Positions 1-8,390 of a stretch of DNA of 64,000 nt are shown here, one piece after another. The notes beneath the pieces were generated by a model. The model did not search any database, was not told the origin of the DNA, and was given only the letters and a program-made list of their open reading frames with translations. Position 1 is the first letter of the stretch, and each line of letters opens with the position of its first letter. Position numbers and translations under genes: made by a program. This stretch comes from Flammeovirgaceae bacterium UBA5008 (GTDB lineage: Bacteria; Bacteroidota; Bacteroidia; Cytophagales; Cyclobacteriaceae): contig DGYK01000060.1 in the NCBI GenBank assembly GCA_002398365.1, positions 237,981 through 301,980 on the forward strand, written 5' to 3'.

Positions 1-1324
1 AGTTTCCGTTTCACAGCATCGCAGTATTATTTTTCTCGGAGGTAAATATGGTTTGCTGGACGAACGCAACCGAATCATTTTGCCGCTGCAATGGAGCAGC
101 ATGCAAGAAGTGAAGCCATCTGTTTTTTTAGTAGGTAACAAAAACAAACTAGGAGTTATTGATGCAGATGGGAAAAGCATTCTATCCGTGATGTATGATT
201 CTATTCAACTCACGCCTATCGGCTATCGGCTGTTTGAAAAGAACGAAGGCTGGCAATTGGCGAACCAGTCCGTAGAAATCATCACACAAAAAAAATATGA
301 GGCTCTAAATCGCTTCAATGGCTCTAGTTGGGTCGTACGCAGTCGCGGATTTTATGGCGTGGTGAACACCAAAGGCGAGGAGTTTATTCATTGTGTCTTC
401 GATTCAATTGGCGACCGCACTTCCAATTACGTGGCAGTAAAATTCAAAAATCAATATGGCATCATCGACCACCGCGAAAACTGGAAGCTGGCGCCTCAGG
501 CGTTTCCCATTCAACTCGCCAATGATGCGTGCTACCTTGTTCGAGAAAAAGAAAATTCATTTCTCAAAAGCTTTGATGGAAAAGTAATTTCATTTACACC
601 CTACCGTGTAAAGTTCGAGCCAACACATTGGGTGGAAATTCTTCCGGATGGCAGACAAAACAAATTCGATTACAATGGCATGCGCTATGAGCCGATGTCT
701 TTCGCTTCCGCGGAAGCGTTCGCAACTCCGTCCACCAAAGAGTTTCAACTAAGCGAAGGTTTATTGGGTATTCGCAGAGACGACAAATTTGGATTTGTGG
801 ACGCGCGTGGCAGCTTGGTGATAGCCAACCGCTATGATAGCGTGGCCGACTTTAGAGAAGGTTTGGCACCGGTTAAATTGATTGGCAAGTGGGGTTTTCT
901 CAACAAGCAAGATCAACTGATTATTCAGCCCAATTATGAAGCAGTTACTCCCTTTTACAACGGCTTTTCGATTGTGAAGCGCAATGGCAAGACCGGTGTA
1001 ATCAACGCGAGTGGCAAGCCGGTGCTCGATGTAAAATATGAGTCGATTCAGCGCCTGCCGGACGGGAAGTTTTTGTTTAAAATCAAGGGATTGTTTGGCC
1101 TGGCTTCCGCCACGGGTCTTATTTTAATTGAAGCTCGTTTTGATCACTTGGCAGAAGTGAAAAGCGGCTTTTTGTTGGTAAGTCAGGCCGGAAAATGGGG
1201 ACTTTTAACCACCGATGGTATGGATGTAATTCCGCTTTTCTACGATAAACTGGAATATCATACGGCCAACGATCATTTTTTGGCCATGCGAAACCCCGAG
1301 TGGCGGGAAATCCTGCCCGATTGA
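1..1324 (+). CDS. WG-repeat protein, 5' end outside the window
   Basis: The reading frame is open from base 2 to the stop at 1322-1324, so the true start lies upstream; the first in-window start-like codon (TTG at 53) is internal to a repeat (KYGLLDERN). About nine WG-type repeats follow, each a short aromatic-Gly unit (KLGVID, FYGVVN, KFGFVD, KWGFLN, KWGLLT) followed by a D/N-G turn and a conserved Y-D/E. WG repeats form beta-rich, probably propeller-like or solenoid scaffolds and are common in Bacteroidota surface or periplasmic proteins; the substrate or partner is unknown. No catalytic motif is visible. The N-terminus is missing, so a signal peptide cannot be judged. Confidence 0.8.
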   Translation, partial: VSVSQHRSIIFLGGKYGLLDERNRIILPLQWSSMQEVKPSVFLVGNKNKLGVIDADGKSILSVMYDSIQLTPIGYRLFEKNEGWQLANQSVEIITQKKYEALNRFNGSSWVVRSRGFYGVVNTKGEEFIHCVFDSIGDRTSNYVAVKFKNQYGIIDHRENWKLAPQAFPIQLANDACYLVREKENSFLKSFDGKVISFTPYRVKFEPTHWVEILPDGRQNKFDYNGMRYEPMSFASAEAFATPSTKEFQLSEGLLGIRRDDKFGFVDARGSLVIANRYDSVADFREGLAPVKLIGKWGFLNKQDQLIIQPNYEAVTPFYNGFSIVKRNGKTGVINASGKPVLDVKYESIQRLPDGKFLFKIKGLFGLASATGLILIEARFDHLAEVKSGFLLVSQAGKWGLLTTDGMDVIPLFYDKLEYHTANDHFLAMRNPEWREILPD

Positions 1325-1361
1325 AGAAAAGACTGCCTTGCCGCCCATAAAAACCAGCTTT

Positions 1362-1390
1362 TTTGGTTCAAACAATTAATTCTATCTTTA
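1362..1390 (+). promoter_or_regulatory. Candidate promoter of tatA-gatA
   Basis: TTTG at 1362-1365, a 17-base spacer and TATCTTTA at 1383-1390 resemble the Bacteroidota housekeeping promoter (TTTG / TAnnTTTG, 7 of 8 matches in the -7 box). The box ends 18 bases before the tatA ATG. Inferred from motif and position only. Confidence 0.5.
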
Positions 1391-1408
1391 CAATCTTAAT
1401 TTAATTTT

Positions 1409-1618
1409 ATGAGCACACTATTTTTGATTGGAATGCCGGGCATGGGCGAGTGGGTAGTAATCGGCTTGTTTGTGTTGATTTTCTTCGGTGCAAAAAAAAT
1501 ACCTGAGTTTGCCAAAGGATTAGGCAAAGGCATTCGTGAGTTTAAAGATGCCGTGAAGGACGTGAAGAAAGAGGTGAACGATGCAGGCAAGGAAGTGCCT
1601 AAGATTGATCAGGAATAA
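1409..1618 (+). CDS. tatA: Twin-arginine translocase subunit TatA/TatE
   Basis: Sec-independent translocase component that oligomerises to move folded proteins across the inner membrane. The 69-residue protein has the family layout: a short N-terminus, one transmembrane helix (about residues 12-27, GEWVVIGLFVLIFF), the hinge GAKKIPEFAKGLGKGIREF at about 28-46, and a charged amphipathic tail with repeated K/D/E. The FGxKKxPE-type hinge is diagnostic of TatA/TatE. The stop is followed after one sense codon by the gatA start in the same frame, so the two are probably co-transcribed. The genomic link of tatA to gatA has no known functional meaning. Confidence 0.93.
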   Translation: MSTLFLIGMPGMGEWVVIGLFVLIFFGAKKIPEFAKGLGKGIREFKDAVKDVKKEVNDAGKEVPKIDQE

Positions 1619-1621
1619 GCA

Positions 1622-3046
1622 TTGAAGCCTTACTCGAATTTCGCGCAAGTCCAGCACGATCTTCAACATGGAATCACTTCTTGTCGGGAGTTGGTCACTT
1701 ATTTTTTGACCAACATCGACAAGAAAAAACACCTCAACGCATTTCTAAGTGTCTATCATGAAGAAGCTTTGGTGCGTGCAGAAGCCATTGATCTCAAAAT
1801 AAAAAACGGAACCGCTGGTAAACTGGCTGGCCTGGTGGTTGGCCTCAAGGATGTGCTTTGCTACAAAGATCATCCTTTGCAAGGCAGCAGCCGCATTTTA
1901 GATGGCTTTATCTCTCAGTTTAATGGCACAGCCGTTCAACGCCTTTTAGATGCCGATGCCATCATCATCGGTCGGCAAAATTGCGATGAATTTGCAATGG
2001 GCTCTTCCAACGAAAACTCTGCATTTGGCCCTGTTCTCAACGAAATTGACCCTTCCCGCGTGCCAGGAGGTTCGTCCGGTGGTTCGGCAGTAGCGGTGAT
2101 GGCCGATTTATGCCACGTTTCACTAGGATCTGATACCGGAGGCTCTGTGCGCCAACCAGCTGCCTTCTGTGGAATTGTTGGTTTGAAACCAACTTATTCG
2201 CGCATTTCACGCCACGGACTGATTGCGTACGGTTCATCATTTGATTGCATTGGGATTTTTTCAAAAAGCGTAGATGATGTAGCATTGGTGTTAGAAGTGA
2301 TAGCCGGTGCTGATGAGTTTGACAGCACCGTATCTCGTCAACCGGTGCCTTCTTATTCGGTTATTCCGGTCCCTGCTAAAAAATTCAAAGTGGCCTACAT
2401 GCGCGACACGATGAATTCTTCGGCACTGCAGCCGGAGATTCAACAAGCCATTCAACGAAAGTTAGATTTGTTGAAAAGCGATGGACACACAGTGGATGCT
2501 ATTGATTTTCCATTGAATGAATATGTGTTGCCCACCTATTACATTTTAGCCACAGCTGAAGCGAGTTCTAATCTTTCGCGCTACGATGGAGTGCGCTTTG
2601 GCTATCGCAGCCCCAATACAACTGATTTGGCCTCGATGTATAAAAAAACAAGGGCCGAAGGATTTGGGAAAGAAGTGCAGCGCAGAATTTTGCTCGGTAC
2701 ATTTGTATTGAGTGCCAGTTATTATGATGCCTACTATTCTAAGGCACAAAAAGTGAGGCGTTTGATTCGTGATGGGATGAAAGAAATTTTTCAATCCTAC
2801 GATTTTATTATTACACCTACTACGCCTACCACAGCATTTAAATTGGGCGAGCATTCAGATAATCCGGTGGAAATGTACTTGGCCGATTTATTTTCCGTTC
2901 AGGCTAATGTAGCCGGAATTCCGGGCATTTCGGTGCCCTGTGGCAAAGATCAACAAGGTTTGCCAATTGGCATCCAAGCGATGGCCGATGACTTTGAGGA
3001 AGAAAAACTGTTTCAATTCTCAAAGATATTGCTGAACTTACAGTGA
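1622..3046 (+). CDS. gatA: Asp/Glu-tRNA amidotransferase subunit A
   Basis: Amidase-signature subunit of GatCAB, which hydrolyses glutamine and passes ammonia to misacylated Glu-tRNA(Gln) or Asp-tRNA(Asn). The 474 residues match the usual length. The amidase core is visible: catalytic Lys in GLKDVLCYKD (about residue 76), and the Ser-rich loop GGSSGGSAVAV followed by SLGSDTGGSVRQPAAFCG carrying the cis-Ser and nucleophile Ser. The C-terminal NVAGIPGISVPCG and GLPIGIQ segments are typical of GatA. The start is TTG at 1622, the only plausible one because an in-frame stop lies two codons upstream. gatB and gatC are not in the window; a generic amidase is the alternative but the motifs fit GatA better. 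Confidence 0.9.
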   Translation: MKPYSNFAQVQHDLQHGITSCRELVTYFLTNIDKKKHLNAFLSVYHEEALVRAEAIDLKIKNGTAGKLAGLVVGLKDVLCYKDHPLQGSSRILDGFISQFNGTAVQRLLDADAIIIGRQNCDEFAMGSSNENSAFGPVLNEIDPSRVPGGSSGGSAVAVMADLCHVSLGSDTGGSVRQPAAFCGIVGLKPTYSRISRHGLIAYGSSFDCIGIFSKSVDDVALVLEVIAGADEFDSTVSRQPVPSYSVIPVPAKKFKVAYMRDTMNSSALQPEIQQAIQRKLDLLKSDGHTVDAIDFPLNEYVLPTYYILATAEASSNLSRYDGVRFGYRSPNTTDLASMYKKTRAEGFGKEVQRRILLGTFVLSASYYDAYYSKAQKVRRLIRDGMKEIFQSYDFIITPTTPTTAFKLGEHSDNPVEMYLADLFSVQANVAGIPGISVPCGKDQQGLPIGIQAMADDFEEEKLFQFSKILLNLQ

Positions 3047-3104
3047 TTTTTTCCGTGAAGGAGGCAGAGGCGGACTATTTTTTAAACTTTATGACTATTT
3101 GGGT

Positions 3105-4526
3105 ATGGAAAAAGATAATTTATTCAGGCGATTGACTATTCAACTCTGCGGAGTATCGCTGGTTTTGATTTCATTTTCTTCCATAGCACAAGATATTATT
3201 GTGAAGGATACGCTGGCAGGTGATTTAATACTGCCGATTGATACTACGGCTACCCTGTTGTTGCCTAACAATCTGGAATACATTCCGGCAGATGCAACAC
3301 CGCAGTTAATTGCCGATCGATTGGGTTGTTTGCAACAAACTATTGAGTTGACATACAACAGTAAAGTACAATCTTTCATTGACTATTTTACGATTCGCGA
3401 TCGGGAGTATACCCGCATGGTGCAACGAAGAAAGGATTTATATTTTCCGCTATTCGAAAAGAAACTTAAAGAATATAATCTGCCGGATGAGCTAAAATAC
3501 TTGTCTATCATAGAGTCAGGACTTAATCCCCGAGCTACTTCGCGCGCTAGAGCGGTAGGCTTGTGGCAGTTTATGTCAGGCACAGGCCGTTACATGGGGC
3601 TGAGCAATGATTGGTACATTGATGAGCGCATGGATCCGGAGAAATCCACCGATGCCGCGTGCCGCTACTTAGCACAATTGTACGGCATGTTTCATGATTG
3701 GCATTTGGTATTAGCGGCTTATAACTCAGGGCCGGGCACCGTTCGCAATGCTATTCGAAGAAGCGGATACAAGAAAAACTTTTGGGAAGTTTATGCGCGC
3801 CTTCCGCGAGAAACAAAATCGTATGTGCCACAATTCATCGCCATCATTTACGCGATGAATCATACAGAAGAACATAATTTGGTTGAATTGGCTAAAGAAG
3901 AAGTGCCACCACACGATACCATTCATGTGAAGCAATTTTTGCACTTCGAAACATTTGCCAACTTAACAGGCACTTGTTTAGAAGATATGCAACGTCTCAA
4001 TCCTTCGGTCATGCGTAGCGCATTGCCAGACAATGGAAAGAATCATGTGATTAAGATTCCGGTGTGGGCGAAGTCTTCGCTGGAGCAAAACCGCCAGTTC
4101 ATTTTAGATTCATCCTCTCGTATTGGCAAGAAGGAATTGGAATCTTTGGCTAAAAATATGGCCGGGAGTACTTATGGTCGTGAAGTTCAAATGTATAAAG
4201 TTCGGTCGGGCGATGTATTGGGTTCGATTGCCGAGCGTTTTGGCGTACGCGTAGCCGATTTGAAAAAATGGAATAGCTTGTCGGGTAATACGATTCGAAC
4301 CGGACAGCGACTGAGTATTTGGACTTACCCGGTACGGATTTCAGCTTCGGCCAGATCGTTGAATTCTCTGATTCCGGCAAATTCAAAAACTTATACCGTT
4401 CAACCCGGTGATACATTGTGGGAAATTTCCAAAAAACTTCAGGGGGTATCGGTCGAAAAGTTGAAAAGCCTCAACAAACTAAAAGGAAATAAGCTGAAGC
4501 CAGGTCAAAAGCTAGTCATCGGCTAA
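3105..4526 (+). CDS. LysM-containing lytic murein transglycosylase (MltD-like)
   Basis: Exported enzyme predicted to cleave the MurNAc-GlcNAc bond of peptidoglycan by a non-hydrolytic mechanism. From the N-terminus: a signal peptide (hydrophobic VSLVLISFSSIAQ, cleavage near residue 27), an SLT domain with catalytic Glu in YLSIIESGLNP (about residue 137) followed by AVGLWQFM and LAAYNSGPGTV, and two C-terminal LysM modules (starting near VRSGDVLGSIAERFG and VQPGDTLWEISKKL) that bind glycan strands. ATG 3105 is preferred to TTG 3099 because it directly precedes the charged n-region. The gene stands between gatA and the DUF4837 lipoprotein on the same strand. Confidence 0.92.
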   Translation: MEKDNLFRRLTIQLCGVSLVLISFSSIAQDIIVKDTLAGDLILPIDTTATLLLPNNLEYIPADATPQLIADRLGCLQQTIELTYNSKVQSFIDYFTIRDREYTRMVQRRKDLYFPLFEKKLKEYNLPDELKYLSIIESGLNPRATSRARAVGLWQFMSGTGRYMGLSNDWYIDERMDPEKSTDAACRYLAQLYGMFHDWHLVLAAYNSGPGTVRNAIRRSGYKKNFWEVYARLPRETKSYVPQFIAIIYAMNHTEEHNLVELAKEEVPPHDTIHVKQFLHFETFANLTGTCLEDMQRLNPSVMRSALPDNGKNHVIKIPVWAKSSLEQNRQFILDSSSRIGKKELESLAKNMAGSTYGREVQMYKVRSGDVLGSIAERFGVRVADLKKWNSLSGNTIRTGQRLSIWTYPVRISASARSLNSLIPANSKTYTVQPGDTLWEISKKLQGVSVEKLKSLNKLKGNKLKPGQKLVIG

Positions 4527-4611
4527 ATACTCAACAATCCCCTTGCCATTGCTGTTTCTTCTTGTGACATTTCGATGTCTTAGGGATTCTAGTATTCGAT
4601 TCTCACTTTCC

Positions 4612-5691
4612 ATGAAAATGAAAAATTTATTGATTCTGATAGTGGCAGTTGCCATGTTCTCGTCTTGTTCTGACCCAAAAGGAGGTGGCACCACCGGCCC
4701 ACCGGCATCGGGCTTGCCTGGAGATATGTACTTAATCATGGATTCCGCCCAATGGAAAGGGCCGCTCGGCCAATTGATTGATTCAACGTTTACACGCAAT
4801 ATGCAGGTGCTCAATCGAACTGAGCCTATCTTCAGAATGCGCTGGATTGATCCTCGCAAATTAAACTTTGTATTAAAACAGAGAAGGAATTTAATTTTTG
4901 CCGTTACCCTAGATCAGAATTCGGCAGGTGCGAAGCGAGTTCGTGGCATGTTTACAAAACAATCTATCGATCGGATAAAATCCGATACTTCCTTTTTCAT
5001 GACAACCTCCAGTAATTTGTTTGCCAAAGGACAAGAAGTAATGTTTTTGGTAGGATCAAGTGAGGAGAAGTTGATCAAGAAAATAAAAAATAACCAAGAT
5101 AAAATCACTGCTCATTTTGATCGTGCAGAGGTAAACCGACTCACCTCTACGCTGTTTAAGTCTGGTCAACTGAAAGGTGTGACAGATTTAATGCAGAAAA
5201 ATATGCAGGCAGAAATTCGAATTCCTTTTGGTTTTGATTTAGTAACAGCAGAAAATGATTTCATCTGGGCAAGACAAATAAATCCTAAAGATGACAAAGA
5301 CATTTTCATTGCCCGAAAGCCTTACCGATCGATTGAGCAATTTCGAAAGGACAGCCTGATTGCTTTTCGTGACCAAGTTTGTAAGAAACACTTATTTGGT
5401 GATCCGGAACGGCTCCAGTCGTACTTGGTAACGGAAACTAAAATTTCATATAAACCGGTAATAACGCGCGAAGTGAACTTCCATGGTAAATATGCGGTGG
5501 AGATGCGTGGATTATGGCGCACGAATAACCTTACCATGGGAGGGCCTTTTCTATCCTATACACTGGTTGATGAGAAGAATGGTCTACTTTATTATATTGA
5601 AGGATTTACCTATGCCCCTGGAAAAGAACAACGCGAAATCATGCGAGAGCTTGATGTTATCTTAAATACTTTTAAGTTTACGGGGAAATAG
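4612..5691 (+). CDS. DUF4837 family lipoprotein
   Basis: Predicted lipoprotein of about 359 residues; its function is unknown. The frame is open upstream to 4543, but the ATG at 4612 is chosen because it gives a proper lipoprotein signal: MKMKNLLILIVAVAMFSSC, with the lipobox Cys at residue 19. The mature part begins with a Gly/Pro-rich linker and then the GDMYLIMDSAQWKGPLG segment that I associate with DUF4837, a Bacteroidota-restricted family. The histidine kinase starts 22 bases downstream on the same strand, so the lipoprotein may be co-expressed with it and could feed envelope information to it; that link is inference. Confidence 0.75.
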   Translation: MKMKNLLILIVAVAMFSSCSDPKGGGTTGPPASGLPGDMYLIMDSAQWKGPLGQLIDSTFTRNMQVLNRTEPIFRMRWIDPRKLNFVLKQRRNLIFAVTLDQNSAGAKRVRGMFTKQSIDRIKSDTSFFMTTSSNLFAKGQEVMFLVGSSEEKLIKKIKNNQDKITAHFDRAEVNRLTSTLFKSGQLKGVTDLMQKNMQAEIRIPFGFDLVTAENDFIWARQINPKDDKDIFIARKPYRSIEQFRKDSLIAFRDQVCKKHLFGDPERLQSYLVTETKISYKPVITREVNFHGKYAVEMRGLWRTNNLTMGGPFLSYTLVDEKNGLLYYIEGFTYAPGKEQREIMRELDVILNTFKFTGK

Positions 5692-5713
5692 CGAATCGGC
5701 TAAAACCCAAGTA

Positions 5714-6619
5714 ATGGCGTTATTTTTTATTTTTTCCATAGTACTAGTAATTCTTGCTTTTATCGTTTGGCATTCCTATCGGCAGGATTCGCAAGATGCC
5801 ATTTCGAATTTAATGAAGGCAATGGAAGAATCGAAGGTGCGTTTAATCAAAAAAAATGAACAGTTTGATGCGGAATATATTTTTTGGCGTCAGCATGTGG
5901 AGGCACTTGAGAAAGAGATTCAGCAGTTAAAAGAAAAATATAACAGCCGAGCTATTGTCCAAAACCCAGAAGATTTTGTTCGCCTTTCCGAGGAGGAAAA
6001 CGTTTTTGCCATTGATGAAATTATATATTTTGAACGTACACGAATTTCTCGTGAATTGCACGATGACTTGGTTCAAAAATTGGCTGCAGCTCGTCTTACA
6101 TTAGAGCACGCCAATTTATATCCCATGCGATCGGAAGTGTCGGCTGATATAAGTAAAGCCATGCAGACCTTGGAATTAGCAGTAAGTGGCATTCGTTATT
6201 ACATCTCAAATGAACTGCAACCTGATTTTAACCGCCTTAAGTTGGCGGAAGTGATTCAGCGATTATGTAATTCTATGGATCGAATCATTGGGCGTAAACT
6301 TTGCATTGAAATAAAAAACCCCGAAAGAGAGTTTCCTATTGCACCTGAGGTGTTACGTGAATTATTTCGAATTACTCAGCAAGCAATTCAAAACTCCATT
6401 ACGCATTCGATGGGTAAAAACATCTTTATTATCATTTGCTGGGGTGAAGAGCTATTTATCGAGATCAAAGACGATGGAGTGAGTTTTATACGCAGACAAA
6501 AGAATACTGGTTCGCAAACCATGAATAGCCGAGCCAAACGGATTGGTGCAAAGCTCGATTTTGTTATTAATTCCAAAGGATTGGTGGTGGAATTGCGCCT
6601 GCCAAGGCCATTAAAGTAA
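5714..6619 (+). CDS. Membrane-anchored sensor histidine kinase (NarL/HisKA_3 type)
   Basis: Predicted kinase of a two-component system. One N-terminal transmembrane helix (residues about 2-19) is followed by a coiled coil (about 28-80) and no recognisable sensor domain. The dimerisation/phosphoacceptor box RISRELHDDLVQ puts the phosphorylated His at residue 116, in the HxxDxxQ form typical of kinases paired with LuxR/NarL regulators. The ATPase domain has an N box (ELFRITQQAIQNSITHS) and a first glycine box (DDGVSF); the second glycine box (GSQTMNSRAKRIG) is degenerate. The gene follows the DUF4837 lipoprotein gene and overlaps the convergent response regulator by 9 bases at the stop codons, so the two are the likely cognate pair. 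Confidence 0.85.
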   Translation: MALFFIFSIVLVILAFIVWHSYRQDSQDAISNLMKAMEESKVRLIKKNEQFDAEYIFWRQHVEALEKEIQQLKEKYNSRAIVQNPEDFVRLSEEENVFAIDEIIYFERTRISRELHDDLVQKLAAARLTLEHANLYPMRSEVSADISKAMQTLELAVSGIRYYISNELQPDFNRLKLAEVIQRLCNSMDRIIGRKLCIEIKNPEREFPIAPEVLRELFRITQQAIQNSITHSMGKNIFIIICWGEELFIEIKDDGVSFIRRQKNTGSQTMNSRAKRIGAKLDFVINSKGLVVELRLPRPLK

Positions 6620-7228
6620 GCCGTTTCGAAGCACATACGCTATCAACTCTGTGCTGTTTTTTGTGCCTGTTTTATGCAAAAGCCGTTTCCGGTGATCTTC
6701 AATAGATGATTGTTGTAGCCCCAGGTTCGCTGCAATTTCTTTGGTAGCCAGTCCTTCGCATAGTAAGCGTAAAATATCAAAATCGCGAGGAGTAAGATTA
6801 AGTGTGGATCGAAAATCAGCATTTGTTGGGTTCACTTTAGAGTTTGAGTAGAACTTTCCTGCCAATATCGTTTCCATAGCCTGATTAATTTCCTGAATAC
6901 CTGTATGGTGCTTTAAAAGAATTCCGTGCACACCGGCATGTTTCAAATCAGCAAGTGTAGAAGCTTCATGGTAGCCGGTCATCCCAATCAAAAGCAACCG
7001 AGGGTATTCTTTGCGTAAACGTAAAATAAGTTGTATTCCGTCTGTTTGGGGCATACGGGCATCAATAAAAGCAACTTGAATCGAATGTTTGCGAATAATG
7101 GAAATACCCTCTTCTGCCGATATGGCCTCCCACGCTTTTTTAATATGCAAAGACCCGGTCAGAAGATGAGCAAATGACTCAGCAAAGAGTTTTGCGTCAT
7201 CAACTACGAGTGCATTTACTTTTTCCAT
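6611..7228 (-). CDS. LuxR/NarL-family response regulator
   Basis: 205-residue response regulator. The receiver domain (1-120) has the acid pair D10/D11, phosphoacceptor D56 (VAFIDARMP), T84 and K106, all in canonical order. The C-terminal GerE/LuxR helix-turn-helix (about 142-205) starts at LTPRDFDILRLLCEGLATKEIAANLGL. The frame is open to 7522, but the start is placed at ATG 7228 because the receiver fold begins with MEKVNALVVDD and the upstream part is unconserved-looking sequence inside the intergenic palindrome. Convergent with the histidine kinase, divergent from the ABC ATPase gene. The tripartite palindrome at 7256-7291 lies 28 bases upstream of this start and is a likely autoregulatory operator. 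Confidence 0.88.
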   Translation of the reverse strand: MEKVNALVVDDAKLFAESFAHLLTGSLHIKKAWEAISAEEGISIIRKHSIQVAFIDARMPQTDGIQLILRLRKEYPRLLLIGMTGYHEASTLADLKHAGVHGILLKHHTGIQEINQAMETILAGKFYSNSKVNPTNADFRSTLNLTPRDFDILRLLCEGLATKEIAANLGLQQSSIEDHRKRLLHKTGTKNSTELIAYVLRNGLL

Positions 7229-7255
7229 ATCAGTTTTTAGCAAGATACTCCAAGA

Positions 7256-7291
7256 ATGGGGTATAGTCCATACCCCATTTACGGGGTAGTA
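7256..7291. promoter_or_regulatory. Tripartite palindromic operator candidate
   Basis: ATGGGGTAT (7256-7264), spacer AGTCC, and its perfect reverse complement ATACCCCAT (7270-7278) form a 23-base palindrome. A third half-site in ACGGGGTAGTA (7281-7291) forms a second inverted pair with TACCCC at 7271-7276, six bases apart. The array lies between divergent genes: the LuxR-type regulator (start 7228) and the ABC ATPase (start 7403). Two-fold symmetric sites are what a LuxR/NarL dimer binds, so it is the best candidate operator; no experimental support is available here. Read on the minus strand the last half is TACTACCCCGT, close to the half-site upstream of the CHAT gene (56520-56545). Confidence 0.6.
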
Positions 7292-7402
7292 TATTGACAA
7301 TGATTGTTTAATTGACGAAGTTTTCCTTGTATTTAAGACGGCAAGATTTTTCGTGTTGATAATTTGTATTTTCAGCGAATGCATTGATATGAAATAACTT
7401 AA

Positions 7403-8293
7403 ATGAAGAGAGACCAAATGATGAACAGATTGTTTCAAATTTATCCTTCTCAACAAATGAACACACAACAAACCAATCTGCCCAGTGAAATTATAACTGA
7501 TGTCAATGCAAACGCAATTCATCTATCAAATGGTTGGCCTATTTACCATGCGTTTAACTCTACCAACCTTGTAGTCGTTTCAGGTGTTTCATTTGCATTC
7601 ACGGGACAACGGCATCCGCTGCTTCATTTGAATATGACTTTCAAACGAGGTGAACTTACTGGATTGATTGGGGCGAATGGCAGCGGTAAAACCACATTGA
7701 TGAAACTGCTCAATAAAGAATATATACCCACAGACGGAATTGTTTTAGTAGACGGTATTCATTGGTCACATTTTGAAATCAATACCTGGCGTGAGCAAGT
7801 TGGTTTCGTTCATGGGGACCATGAGATCTACAAGGATACTATTTTGTACAACATTGCACTTAGTCACCATCCAGACGATTCAAAAGAAGTCGTCAGCTTT
7901 TGTTTGCGAACTGGGTTTTCTAAATATTTTCAGGAATTTCCACGGAGCTATCTTACCAATTTAGGTACTAAGGGATTTCAACTTTCTTCGGGATATCGGC
8001 AATTGATTCTTTTGGCTCGCGAACTTTTTAAGCAACCTCAAATCTTACTTTTAGATGAGCCCACTATGGGCCTTGATCGCAAAATGGAAACTTTTGTGAT
8101 GAATTTGCTCAATAACGAAAAGCAGAATCGCATTGTAGTGATTTCAACCACACAAACTGATCTCGCCCAAAAGTGCGACCATGTGGTTTTGCTTGAAAAG
8201 GGTATAGTAACTTTTGCCGGTGCGCCTCGTGATCGACTGATTGCAGAGAAACTGGAGTTTGATACAATTCTTGGAACATCTACATTCCGCTAG
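7403..8293 (+). CDS. Stand-alone ABC ATPase with altered Q and H loops
   Basis: Single ABC nucleotide-binding domain of 296 residues with no transmembrane segment and no permease gene next to it. Visible: Walker A GANGSGKT (90-97), signature LSSGYRQ (194-200, in place of LSGGQ), Walker B ILLLDEP (214-220) and D-loop GLD. The switch residues are unusual: the Q-loop position reads FVHGDHEIY, with Gly where Gln is expected (about 138), and the H-loop reads VISTTQTD, with Thr in place of His (about 249). Overall it resembles the ATPase half of bacteriocin/lipid exporters. The start is uncertain; several Met codons lie in the first 20 residues. It is divergent from the response regulator and shares its upstream region. 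Confidence 0.8.
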   Translation: MKRDQMMNRLFQIYPSQQMNTQQTNLPSEIITDVNANAIHLSNGWPIYHAFNSTNLVVVSGVSFAFTGQRHPLLHLNMTFKRGELTGLIGANGSGKTTLMKLLNKEYIPTDGIVLVDGIHWSHFEINTWREQVGFVHGDHEIYKDTILYNIALSHHPDDSKEVVSFCLRTGFSKYFQEFPRSYLTNLGTKGFQLSSGYRQLILLARELFKQPQILLLDEPTMGLDRKMETFVMNLLNNEKQNRIVVISTTQTDLAQKCDHVVLLEKGIVTFAGAPRDRLIAEKLEFDTILGTSTFR

Positions 8294-8390
8294 CCCGAAG
8301 GGCAGCCTTCCATTCGGCTAGTCAAGTCATTTCAGCAAGCCTTGTTGTCTCGGTGATAAATCGTAAATTTCGATCTTTACCGAAATAGAA

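Noticed and set aside
6611..7522. Longer response-regulator frame starting at 7522
   Set aside because: It would read through the palindrome and overlap the ABC gene; the receiver fold begins at 7228.
8290..8321. Possible terminator after the ABC ATPase gene (CTAGCCCGAA with TTCGGCTAG)
   Set aside because: The stem has a bulge and a 13-base loop, and no T-run follows.
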